Assembly (NCBI GenBank): GCA_900319615.1
Contig: ONPE01000135.1
Span: 1 to 13,792 of the forward strand
From: an uncultured Eubacteriales bacterium
Lineage (GTDB): Bacteria; Bacillota; Clostridia; Oscillospirales; Acutalibacteraceae
Direction: 5' to 3'
DNA length: 13,792 nt
Numbering within the stretch: the stretch's first letter is position 1; the number at the start of each line of letters is the position of its first letter. The position numbers and the translations under genes are program-made. This document shows positions 7,027 to 13,792 of this stretch, in pieces. The notes beneath the pieces were generated by a model. The model saw only the letters and a list, made by a program, of their open reading frames with translations. It had not been told where the DNA came from and searched no databases.

Positions 7027-7356
7027 TCACAGAATAAAGCCGACGGTGGTATCGTCGCTGTAGATAACCAGACGATCCGAGCCGGATGAGCCGGTCTTTA
7101 TGCCTGTCTCGGCTGTAACGAGCTTGCAGTAGCCCACGTTGATCGTGCCGGTCTTGGGAGCCTCGACATAGCCGTCGAGCTGTACGGCTGCATAGCCGTC
7201 CTTTACGTTTTGAACTACGCCGATGAAGTTAGAGCTCTCGGCGGGCTTTGTGACCTTGCCCGACGCGGACATGGCGACAAAATCGCCCTTTGATACGGTG
7301 CTTTCACATTCGAAAGTCAGTACATTTTCCTGATAACCGTTAAAATTGATTTCCAT
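7027..7356 (-). CDS. Capsid decoration / stabilisation-like protein
   Basis: This 109-residue, beta-rich, cysteine-poor protein lies between the protease and the major capsid protein, the normal place for capsid decoration proteins. Segments such as GDFVAMSASGKVTKPAES, FIGVVQNVKDGYAAVQL and KTGTINVGYCKLV have the even strand spacing seen in that group (DUF2190/gpD-like). ATG 7356 has GGAGG five bases upstream and follows the protease stop by eleven bases. It should bind the outside of the head. The call is by pattern and position only. Confidence 0.6.
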   Translation of the reverse strand: MEINFNGYQENVLTFECESTVSKGDFVAMSASGKVTKPAESSNFIGVVQNVKDGYAAVQLDGYVEAPKTGTINVGYCKLVTAETGIKTGSSGSDRLVIYSDDTTVGFIL

Positions 7357-7367
7357 AATTACCTCCG

Positions 7368-8321
7368 TTAAATTCTGAATTCTGTATTGCCGGCGTTATC
7401 GTCGGCGCGGCTGACGTACAGCTGAGGCACAGCCTTGCGCTCCTTCGCGCAAAGTGCCTTGAGCAGCGCCTGCGCCTCGCTGAGGCTGAGCTTTTTTAGG
7501 ACGCAGCTCTCGATAGCAAAGTCCAGAGCTATGCCCTTTTCCTTAAGAGCGGCTCTTAGCCTGCCGTTGAGCTCCTCGCGGTACGCCTTTGCATACTCGT
7601 TTTCCTCTTCGAGGCTGCCGATATAAGCCCTGAGCTTTTCAGCCTCGCTCTTGGTGAGAGCTACATCCTGACCGCTCTCCAAGGTCTTGCAGATATCGTT
7701 CATATCCTTCTCCTTTACTGCTGTTTTGATCACGCCTGCCGAGCGCTGTGCCGGCACGGCGACAAAGCTGAATTCATACGCGTCCTGCGGGTCGGTGAGC
7801 TCGCCGTAGCACATAGCGCCGTCATACTCTCTCCCCTTGTGATGGGAGCACAGCGGCGAGCGCATATCATTGCGGCACACGGAGCACAGGGTATGCCCCA
7901 TGCTGCAGCCTACGCTGACCTCCTTGACGATGCCGGCTTCGATAGCCTCGATGAGCTCGCGGTTGCCCTCGGTGCGAGGGATATAAGCTCGCGCCGTAAG
8001 GCGGAAGAGCTGGTCGCCCAGCGCGGTTGTCTCGCCGTCGACGCTCTCGACCTTGCAGGAGATTATCCTCGCCTTCTGGTTCTTGGCGGTCGGGTCATGA
8101 TCTATGATGCCCGTCTTACCGACAAAGAGCTTCTCGAGCGCAAAGAGCGACTCTACGGTAAAGCGCTCACAGTCGCGGTCGATATCGTTGTCGCACAGCG
8201 CGACCGAGAAGATGTACACCTCATCCTCGCTGAGCTCGCGGCGCGAATACTTGTTGATAAGCTCCATCTCGCTTTCGCCGACGGAGCTGACAAGGCTTTT
8301 TATGACCTGTCCGTTCTTCAT
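7368..8321 (-). CDS. Prohead protease with Cys/His cluster and scaffold-like C-terminus
   Basis: The 317-residue protein has two parts. Residues about 35-200 resemble the herpesvirus/HK97-type serine protease of capsid maturation. The likely catalytic histidine is H75 in GIIDHDPT, and the likely serine is S136 in VKEVSVGCS. An insertion right after the serine holds C139, C146, C149, C158, H160 and H161, which looks like a metal site. Residues about 215-290 are charged and helical (SEAEKLRAYIGSLEEENEYA onward), as expected of an internal scaffold. It starts at ATG 8321 with GGAGGTGAAAGG just upstream and overlaps the portal stop as ATGA. Role: assembly and maturation of the procapsid. Confidence 0.8.
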   Translation of the reverse strand: MKNGQVIKSLVSSVGESEMELINKYSRRELSEDEVYIFSVALCDNDIDRDCERFTVESLFALEKLFVGKTGIIDHDPTAKNQKARIISCKVESVDGETTALGDQLFRLTARAYIPRTEGNRELIEAIEAGIVKEVSVGCSMGHTLCSVCRNDMRSPLCSHHKGREYDGAMCYGELTDPQDAYEFSFVAVPAQRSAGVIKTAVKEKDMNDICKTLESGQDVALTKSEAEKLRAYIGSLEEENEYAKAYREELNGRLRAALKEKGIALDFAIESCVLKKLSLSEAQALLKALCAKERKAVPQLYVSRADDNAGNTEFRI

Positions 8322-9361
8322 CCTTTCACCTCCAGGGTCTGTTCTATCTGAGCCGCACGCGCGTTGTCAAGGCGCGCCTGCGCCAGCTGAGTTTCATCCT
8401 GTAAACTGATGTTGCTCCACTCTACCCGCACCCCCGGATCGCAGCCAACAGAATCGAGATATACTCGCGCAATCTTCTCGATCACGGGCGTGAGCAGCGA
8501 GCGGTAGTAATCGAGCTCCGAGGTCAGGATATCCGCCTGCTGAGCCGACATCCTCTCGGTAGACGACCACGACAGCCCGAGCAGGAACGGCGGCACTGAG
8601 AGCTTCGCCACGATCTGCTCGAGGATATGTCTGACAGGGATATCGCAGTCGAGGATCTGGCTGTCGGCGCCGATTGCCTTGATGCTCACGTCGCCCACGG
8701 ATACGAAGTCGCACACCCTGCCCTTGTCGCGCATGGCGCGGCTCCACTCGTCGGCGATCTCCTTCGCACGGCGGCTCGCGTTCACAGCCGAAGCCCCCGC
8801 AGGAGGATTGTAGGTCACGGCGAAGCGCACGTTGCCGGCACGCTCGAAATTCTGACCCACGCAGTCGAAGATCTTCATCAGTATCTCGCTGACGAAAGGC
8901 AGACCCTTTAAGATGGAGCATCCGCGTATGGTACCGGGCTCGGGATTGAGCAAGGTCGTGAGTATCAGCTCGGGGTGCTCAGCCTCTTTGACGCCGCCGC
9001 GGGAGTAAATCTTCAGCTCCAGCGGATCGTCGCCCTCCCTGAGCTCCACGGCGTCGAGCGGCACGTTGTACAAAGCCGCGATATCACCGTCTGAGTAGGC
9101 TACGATCTCGCCAACCGCAGTGCCGTAGGTCAGGAGCTGGTCGAAGTACGCGCACACGAAGCTGTTCAGCCCCGTGTTTGCCGCGCCGACCTGCACACGC
9201 GCCGCAAAGCAGTCCATCATGCTCTGGGCAGACTCGTCCTCGCAGACGACCCTGAACTCACCGAGCAGTCTGATCAGCTTGAGCACAGCGGCGTCGATGA
9301 CCGGCACAGCCTCGCGCAGCTGACGGTACGGGAGCGTTTTTTGATGGGAAATAATCTCAAT
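8318..9361 (-). CDS. Portal protein (start region unusual)
   Basis: The portal forms the ring through which the terminase packages DNA. The core (LLGLSWSSTERMSAQQADIL, DYYRSLLTPVIEKIARVYLDSVG) is a typical portal crown/wing pattern, and the gene lies directly after the large terminase. The first ordinary start is GTG 9307, which has no ribosome binding site. The open frame extends upstream through TLPYRQLREAVPVIDAAV, which looks like the conserved N-terminus, to an ATT at 9361. An AGGAGG that overlaps the terminase stop precedes that ATT by six bases and a TTG (9360) by seven. The TTG is one frame off and would need a slip on six A residues (9337-9342). I give the extended limit. The minimum is 9307. 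Confidence 0.82.
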   Translation of the reverse strand: MEIISHQKTLPYRQLREAVPVIDAAVLKLIRLLGEFRVVCEDESAQSMMDCFAARVQVGAANTGLNSFVCAYFDQLLTYGTAVGEIVAYSDGDIAALYNVPLDAVELREGDDPLELKIYSRGGVKEAEHPELILTTLLNPEPGTIRGCSILKGLPFVSEILMKIFDCVGQNFERAGNVRFAVTYNPPAGASAVNASRRAKEIADEWSRAMRDKGRVCDFVSVGDVSIKAIGADSQILDCDIPVRHILEQIVAKLSVPPFLLGLSWSSTERMSAQQADILTSELDYYRSLLTPVIEKIARVYLDSVGCDPGVRVEWSNISLQDETQLAQARLDNARAAQIEQTLEVKG

Positions 9362-9364
9362 ATA

Positions 9365-10621
9365 TTACCTCCTGTTTCTACTGATAAAGGCGCAGGAAAA
9401 GTTATCAGCCGGCGCCTTTATATAGCTGACAAAATAGCGTATGTCATCCATCGCGTGATCGTCGCGCTTTATGACGGCGTCCATCGGCTTGTTCTCGTCC
9501 CAGCGATACAGAGAGAACTCGCGGATGGCGTCTTTGCAGGTATCGCATATCACGATATCCCCGTCTCTGAGCGCCTGTGAGGTCTTGCGGATGCCGTCGA
9601 TGACGTTGTTGTCCGCCCTTACGACAGTGTAACGCCCGTGACGCTCTATCGTCTCGATAAAGCTGGCGGCTGACGGGTCGACTATCACACAGGTCGGGTC
9701 TTGGGAACCGCATAATTCTGTAAGAGAATCATAATGCTCCTCGTCCGTCCTGCTCCTGCCCTCCTTACGCGCGTCGTAGTAGGACTCGCGTATGCGATAC
9801 CATCTCTCGCCGATCCTCGCCCAAAGCCCCATAGAAGTAGGATTGACCGTGCCGTAATCGCAGGAGACACAGTATTCCTCAAAGGGACCCTCAGGCGGCG
9901 GGATGAACATACCGCTGTCATCCATGAACGGATAGACAGCGCCCGAGACGCTCACCCACTCTCCTTCGACGAACCTGCGGTAAAAGGCGCCGGAATACAG
10001 GCTCTCATACCGTCTGAGCATCTTTTCGGAGAGCGAGGGATTGTCCCGCATACGGAAGCGGATGTACAAAGCATTTTTCTTTTGCCGCTTCTGAATCCAC
10101 TCCCGATAAAACCAATGTGAGGGGTACTCCGGGTTGCAGTTGAAAAAGAACCTCGAGCCGGATACCGAGCACCTCGCCAAAGCCTGCTCCACAAACGAGC
10201 GCGGCATCAGCGCCACCTCGTCGAACAACACGCCCGACAGCGTCACGCCCTGTATCAGAGCGGCGCTGCTCTCGTCCTTGCCGGAGAAGAGGAAGAAGGT
10301 GTTCTCCCTGCCGTTGCGCCTGATAACCAAGCGGTTAGCGCTGACGCTTTCCCTGACCTCGAAGCCGAGCTCACGCAGACAAGGCAAGAGAGGCATTATC
10401 ACGTTGCGCCTGAGCGCCGTGATAGTCTTGCCGCAAAAGCCCAGCAAAGCTCCGTCAAAGGAAAAGGTCGCCCACATCACAAAGGACAGCGACAGCGAGA
10501 AGGTCTTGCCCGAGCGCACGGCGCCGTCGCAGATGACGGCGTCATAGTGCTCGAGACCCGAGCCCTTCACCCACCAGAACATCGCGGCGAGCTGCTTCTC
10601 GGAGAACGGCTTATATGTCAC
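9365..10621 (-). CDS. Terminase large subunit
   Basis: The 418-residue protein is the packaging motor. The ATPase half holds Walker A GAVRSGKT (33-40), Walker B VLFDE (131-135) and a coupling motif near FFNCNP (159-164). The nuclease half holds the acidic residues expected of the RNase H-like fold: CDYGT (D255), VIVDPSA (D315) and DDHAMDDIRYF (about 387-397). All motifs are intact, so both ATPase and nuclease activity are plausible. It starts at GTG 10621, overlapping the small-subunit stop by eleven bases, with AGGTGA eight bases upstream. The length is normal for the family. Confidence 0.93.
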   Translation of the reverse strand: MTYKPFSEKQLAAMFWWVKGSGLEHYDAVICDGAVRSGKTFSLSLSFVMWATFSFDGALLGFCGKTITALRRNVIMPLLPCLRELGFEVRESVSANRLVIRRNGRENTFFLFSGKDESSAALIQGVTLSGVLFDEVALMPRSFVEQALARCSVSGSRFFFNCNPEYPSHWFYREWIQKRQKKNALYIRFRMRDNPSLSEKMLRRYESLYSGAFYRRFVEGEWVSVSGAVYPFMDDSGMFIPPPEGPFEEYCVSCDYGTVNPTSMGLWARIGERWYRIRESYYDARKEGRSRTDEEHYDSLTELCGSQDPTCVIVDPSAASFIETIERHGRYTVVRADNNVIDGIRKTSQALRDGDIVICDTCKDAIREFSLYRWDENKPMDAVIKRDDHAMDDIRYFVSYIKAPADNFSCAFISRNRR

Positions 10622-11093
10622 CGCTGTTCACCTCACCGCGTCGGCTGAGCGCCTCTGCGGACAGCACCATCGCCTCCAAAAGGCTCCCGGTGCCCTGCTC
10701 CCCCGGCGCGCCGATCAGCTCGAAGAGCTTGTCCATCGCCTTGATGCGGTCGCAGAGCTTCACCTCTACGCCCTTGTCGGTACGCTTGATCTCCGACACA
10801 CAGCTCAGATCCAGATCCCCGAGCTCCTCGGGCAAAAGATTCTCGCTGAACACCGGGACAAGAGCGTCGCCGACGCCTCCGCAGGCGAGGCGGTACAGCC
10901 CGCAGAGCGCCGTGCTCTCATAGACAGAGCGCAGATTTCCGCACAGCCTGCGTATCTCTTCCGCGATATCCTCGCGTGCGAGCAGCTGCGCAGCGCTCTT
11001 CTCGGGGCGGCGGTAGCCCGCCTGCCTTGCCGCCCTGACCGGGTCGGCAGTCACCGTCATCTGACGGCAAAATTCTTTTTCTTTCTTTTTCAC
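10611..11093 (-). CDS. Terminase small subunit
   Basis: A 160-residue DNA-recognition subunit. It has a lysine-rich start, then FCRQMTVTADPVRAARQAGY, the helix-turn-helix pattern of the terminase_2 group, followed by AAQLLAREDIAEEIRRL. The C-terminal half is helical with an alanine-rich end (LLEAMVLSAEALSRRGE). A TTG at 11105 is in frame, but the better start is GTG 11093, which lies five bases after GGAGG within TTGGAGGTAACC. It is the first gene of the run and directly precedes the large subunit. It would recognise a packaging site or help headful packaging. Confidence 0.82.
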   Translation of the reverse strand: MKKKEKEFCRQMTVTADPVRAARQAGYRRPEKSAAQLLAREDIAEEIRRLCGNLRSVYESTALCGLYRLACGGVGDALVPVFSENLLPEELGDLDLSCVSEIKRTDKGVEVKLCDRIKAMDKLFELIGAPGEQGTGSLLEAMVLSAEALSRRGEVNSGDI

Positions 11094-11140
11094 GGTTACC
11101 TCCAAGCATTGGTCTCACCTATGCCGCAATAAACAAAAAA

Positions 11141-11160
11141 GTTGCATAAATTTATGCAAC
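11141..11160. promoter_or_regulatory. Perfect 20-bp palindrome in the divergent intergenic region
   Basis: GTTGCATAAATTTATGCAAC is perfectly self-complementary. It lies about 50 bases upstream of the terminase start and about 60 bases upstream of the germination frame, in an AT-rich stretch. It is not followed by a clear terminator T tract in a useful direction, so an operator bound by a dimeric regulator is the likeliest reading. I saw no convincing sigma-A promoter pair next to it on either strand. The regulator is not encoded in the window. Confidence 0.55.
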
Positions 11161-11217
11161 CGGGAAAAAATAATATCGAATTTTTCAAAAAATCACCTAA
11201 ATAAAGGACTGATAACC

Positions 11218-12624
11218 ATATTCACAGGCTCATATGAATCCGACCGCGCGCTGATCGCCCGTCTGCTGCGTGCGGACGAATGCTTCGACATCATCGAGCG
11301 CCATATCGTCATCGCCGGCAAGAAGGCGGTCATCTTCTACATCAACGGGCTGATAAAGGACGACATCATGGAGAAGCTGATGGAGTTCTTCTACAGCTAT
11401 ACAAAGCCCGAGTACCTCTCCTCGTCCGATGAATTCATCCGCCACTGCGTCCCCTATGTCGAGATCAGCCTTGTAGACAAGCCCGACGACGTCGTCAAAA
11501 ACGTCCTCAGCGGCATACCCTGCATGATGGCTGAGGGTTTTTCATCAGCCGTCGCCTTCGATATGCGCACCTACCCCCAGCGCTCGACCTCGGAGCCCGA
11601 CGACGACAAGGTGCTCCGCGGCAGCAAGGACGGCTTTGTCGAGACCGTCATCTTCAACTCCGCCCTCATTCGCCGCCGCATACGCTCGGCTCACTTCATC
11701 ACCAAGGCGATGACCGTCGGGCGCGAGAGCAAGAGCGACATCATCATCTGCTACATGGACAACAAGGTCGACCGCAAGCTGCTGCACGACATCACCGACC
11801 GCATCAAAAGCCTCGACATCGCCAACCTGAGCATGAATCAACAAAGCCTGATCGAGGCGCTGTATCAAAAAAGATGGCTCAATCCCTTCCCAAAGATAAA
11901 ATATACCGAGCGCCCCGACGTAGCCGCCGCCGTCTGTCTGAAAGGCAACATCGTCATCCTTGTCGACAACTCCCCCTCCGCGCTCCTGATACCCACCTCC
12001 ATCTTCGATGTTCTCGAAGAGGCGGACGACTACTACTTCCCGCCGATAACCGGCACCTATATCCGGGTGACGCGATACCTGATAACACTCGCCTCGGTGC
12101 TGCTCACACCGCTTTGGCTGCTCTGCCTGCAAAATCCGGAGCACGTGCCGCAGCTGTTCGCGTTCGTGCTCGCCGTAGAGCCCACCAGCCTGCCGATATA
12201 CTGGCAGCTGATAATCATGGAGCTGTGCATAGACGGTCTGCGGCTCGCGGCTCTGCACACCCCGAGCTCACTCACCTCGGCTATCGGCATAATCGGAGCT
12301 ATAGCGTTCAGCCAGTTTGCGATCAGCGCCGGATGGTTCACCACCGCAGGCACGCTGTACGTCGCCTTTGTCACAATCGCGAACTACAGCCAGCCTAACT
12401 ACGAGCTCGGCTTCTCGCTGAAATACGCGCGGTTCATCCTCCTTACCGCAACCTATATCGGCAACCTGATCGGCTTTTTCATCGGCATAGCGATCCTGAT
12501 CGCCCTGCTCGCCTCGAACAAGACCATCAGCGGCAAGAGCTACCTCTACCCTCTCATACCGTTCAAGCCGCAGGAGCTGAAAAAGAAGCTGATCCGCACA
12601 CGCATGAAGCAAAAGCAAAGCTGA
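11218..12624 (+). CDS. GerA-family spore germination protein (SpoVAF-like)
   Basis: A protein of about 468 residues with the GerA A-subunit layout. A soluble N-terminal domain with IFYINGLIKDDIMEKLMEFF (family FxxGL pattern) leads to KAMTVGRESKSDIIICYMDN and then EALYQKRWLNPFPKIKYTERPD. From about residue 288 come roughly five membrane segments (ITLASVLLTPLWLLCL, the PIYWQLIIMELCIDGLRLAA region, GIIGAIAFSQFAISAGW, FILLTATYIGNLIGFF and IGIAILIALLAS), and the basic tail ends KQKQS. It would act in the spore inner membrane. ATG 11368 is the first ordinary start and has an AAAGGA seven bases upstream, but it would cut into the conserved N-terminus. The frame is open back to AAAGGA at 11203-11208, with ATA at 11218 where a start would be expected. 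The start is therefore uncertain, and transcription diverges from the phage run. Confidence 0.85.
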   Translation: MFTGSYESDRALIARLLRADECFDIIERHIVIAGKKAVIFYINGLIKDDIMEKLMEFFYSYTKPEYLSSSDEFIRHCVPYVEISLVDKPDDVVKNVLSGIPCMMAEGFSSAVAFDMRTYPQRSTSEPDDDKVLRGSKDGFVETVIFNSALIRRRIRSAHFITKAMTVGRESKSDIIICYMDNKVDRKLLHDITDRIKSLDIANLSMNQQSLIEALYQKRWLNPFPKIKYTERPDVAAAVCLKGNIVILVDNSPSALLIPTSIFDVLEEADDYYFPPITGTYIRVTRYLITLASVLLTPLWLLCLQNPEHVPQLFAFVLAVEPTSLPIYWQLIIMELCIDGLRLAALHTPSSLTSAIGIIGAIAFSQFAISAGWFTTAGTLYVAFVTIANYSQPNYELGFSLKYARFILLTATYIGNLIGFFIGIAILIALLASNKTISGKSYLYPLIPFKPQELKKKLIRTRMKQKQS

Positions 12625-12659
12625 AAAGCGCCGCATAACGGAATTGCCCTCATAATAAA

Positions 12660-12695
12660 AAAGACCGCGCTCTGCATCACTCTGCAAAGCGCGGT
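12660..12695 (-). terminator. Rho-independent terminator after spmB
   Basis: On the minus strand a hairpin pairs ACCGCGCT (95 to 88 of the 12600s) with AGCGCGGT (71 to 64), extended past one mismatch by four more pairs and a six-base loop. It is followed by CTTTTTTATTATG. The stem starts seven bases after the spmB stop at 12703. The gerA-like gene converges from the other side and stops at 12624, so the hairpin may also slow transcription from that side, although the plus-strand T tract is poor. Confidence 0.85.
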
Positions 12696-12702
12696 TTATC
12701 TA

Positions 12703-13212
12703 TCATCTGAATAAAAGTCCAACCGTCACAACGCTGACGATCATCGCTGTGAGATCCGCCAGCAGAGCCGAGAACAGCGTGTGTCTGATCCTCTTTATCC
12801 CTGCCGCTCCGTAGTACATCGTCACTGCGTAAAAGGTCGTCTCCGTCGAGCCGGCAACCACCGAAGCGCACCTGCCGACGAAGCTGTCCGGACCGCTGTT
12901 CTCGTATATCCCGGTGAGCAGCGCCGTCGCACCCGAGCCGGAGACCGGGCGCAGCAGACCCATCGGCACAAGCTCGGGAGGGAAACCGACCGCCTCGGCA
13001 ACGGGGCTTATCAGCCCGGCGAGGAAGTCGAGCGCTCCCGAAGCTCTAAGCGTACCCACCGCCACCAGCAGCGCGATCATCGTCGGCGCGATGAAGCGCA
13101 CCGTCGCTATACCTTCCTTCGCCCCCTCGATAAAGCTGTCAAAGATATTCACGCCCTTTATCAGCCCGTAGACGCACAGCGCCGTGACGAGTATCGGGAT
13201 GATCGCCTCCAT
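12703..13212 (-). CDS. spmB: Spore maturation protein B
   Basis: This 169-residue membrane protein carries the Gate/nucleoside-recognition domain seen in SpmB. The segments RFIAPTMIALLVAVGTLRAS, then RPVSGSGATALLTGIYENSG, VVAGSTETTFYAVTMYYG and IRHTLFSALLADL match the family core. In Bacillus subtilis SpmA and SpmB together are needed for normal dehydration of the spore core. The start is ATG 13212, eight bases after AGGAGG. The frame stays open to 13281, but that part lies inside spmA. It overlaps spmA by 52 bases and ends at the terminator. Confidence 0.9.
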   Translation of the reverse strand: MEAIIPILVTALCVYGLIKGVNIFDSFIEGAKEGIATVRFIAPTMIALLVAVGTLRASGALDFLAGLISPVAEAVGFPPELVPMGLLRPVSGSGATALLTGIYENSGPDSFVGRCASVVAGSTETTFYAVTMYYGAAGIKRIRHTLFSALLADLTAMIVSVVTVGLLFR

Positions 13213-13781
13213 ATCTGCCACCTCCTGCAAACAGCCGATGAAGCAAGCCCGACCGTCAGCGCAGCAACCGACGTCACCCATACGCAGACGAGGATATCGA
13301 ACGGCTGAGCCGAGCCGTAGCTTTTTCTCAGTGCCGCCACCGTAGTCGGGATCAGCTGCACCGATGCCGTGTTCATCAGCACAAAGGTCACCATGCTGTC
13401 CGTGGCGATATCGGAGAGCCTGTTCCTCTGCAGCTCGCGCATAGCGCTGATACCCAGCGGAGTCGCGGCGTTGCCCAAGCCGAGGAGATTCGCGCTGAAG
13501 TTCATCGAGATATAACGGAAGGCGTCGGTACCCTCCCTAACGTCGGAGAACAGCCTCCTCAGCAGCGGAGCACAAAGCCGAGACAGCTTCTCTATCACGC
13601 CGCTGTCCTTTGCTATCCGCATAAAGCCCGACCACATACAGATCATGCCGCTTATGGAGATCAGCAGCTCTACAGCCGACCCTGCGGACTCCATCATCCC
13701 CGTGCTGAGCTCACCCAAGCCTCCGCTTATCAGCGCATATATAAATGATACCGCGAGCATCCCCGCGAAAACATATGACAT
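13161..13781 (-). CDS. spmA: Spore maturation protein A
   Basis: The 206-residue membrane protein has the SpmA layout. An N-terminal hydrophobic stretch (AGMLAVSFIYALISGG) is followed by GSAVELLISISGMICMWSGFMRIA, the signature NFSANLLGLGNAATPLGISAM, then MVTFVLMNTASVQLIPTTVAAL and a last membrane segment. The final about 17 residues, after SSAVCRRW, are read in the frame overlapping spmB and look like unselected run-on, which suggests the original stop was lost. It starts at ATG 13781 with AGGGGG five bases upstream. It works with SpmB in spore core maturation. Any promoter would be beyond the window end. Confidence 0.9.
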   Translation of the reverse strand: MSYVFAGMLAVSFIYALISGGLGELSTGMMESAGSAVELLISISGMICMWSGFMRIAKDSGVIEKLSRLCAPLLRRLFSDVREGTDAFRYISMNFSANLLGLGNAATPLGISAMRELQRNRLSDIATDSMVTFVLMNTASVQLIPTTVAALRKSYGSAQPFDILVCVWVTSVAALTVGLASSAVCRRWQIWRRSSRYSSRRCASTG

Positions 13782-13792
13782 ACAGTCCCCCT

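Noticed and set aside
11144..11175. GCATA followed by AATAATA, resembling a sigma-G promoter for the germination gene.
   Set aside because: The spacer is about 20 bases and not the usual 17-18, and the -35 match falls inside the palindrome. Not strong enough to call.
167..11180. Possible attachment repeats: AATATCG-like words near 193-200 and near 11171-11180.
   Set aside because: Only about seven shared AT-rich bases and no integrase gene, so chance is the simpler explanation.
11545..12258. Minus-strand open frame of 237 codons opposite the germination gene.
   Set aside because: It is the mirror of the GerA frame, without membrane or domain pattern.

Overview
The window comes from an endospore-forming, fairly GC-rich Clostridia-type Firmicute, probably of the Ruminococcus/Oscillospiraceae kind. 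The evidence is a GerA-family germination protein and the spore maturation pair SpmA/SpmB on the right, strong AGGAGG-type ribosome binding sites, and tightly packed genes. I cannot name the species from sequence alone.

Layout. Bases 1-88 (+) hold the end of an unidentified gene, followed by a strong terminator (109-144). From 245 to 11093 a single, almost gapless minus-strand run encodes phage-type virion proteins. In transcription order these are small terminase, large terminase, portal, prohead protease fused to a scaffold-like tail, a small decoration-like protein, major capsid protein, two head-tail connector-type proteins, a frameshifted neck/tail-terminator-type gene, a small tube-like protein, a 43-residue micro-ORF, a LysM hub protein, an XkdQ/gp27-like hub, a short gpV/gp45-like spike, a gp25-like wedge, baseplate J, a YmfQ/DUF2313 protein and a 152-residue fibre. 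A divergent intergenic region with a perfect 20-bp palindrome (11141-11160) separates the run from a plus-strand GerA/SpoVAF-like gene. The convergent spmA-spmB pair follows on the minus strand, with a terminator at 12660-12695.

Main interest. The run has all the parts expected of a DNA-packaging head and a myovirus-type baseplate. It has no tail sheath, no tail-assembly chaperones and no tape measure. The place where chaperones and tape measure normally sit holds only a 43-codon ORF that overlaps both neighbours. There is also no integrase, repressor, replication, holin or endolysin gene, and the flanks are ordinary spore genes. Two readings fit. One is a specialised, domesticated particle: a capsid with the baseplate docked almost directly on the neck, possibly gene-transfer-agent-like. 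The other is a prophage remnant being pared down. Against full function, one neck gene carries a frameshift, and the portal reading frame has no ordinary start codon at its well-placed ribosome binding site. For function, nearly all other genes are intact, keep catalytic motifs and are translationally coupled.

Limits. All family calls are by eye from motifs, size and gene order. No homology search, structure prediction or composition calculation was run.
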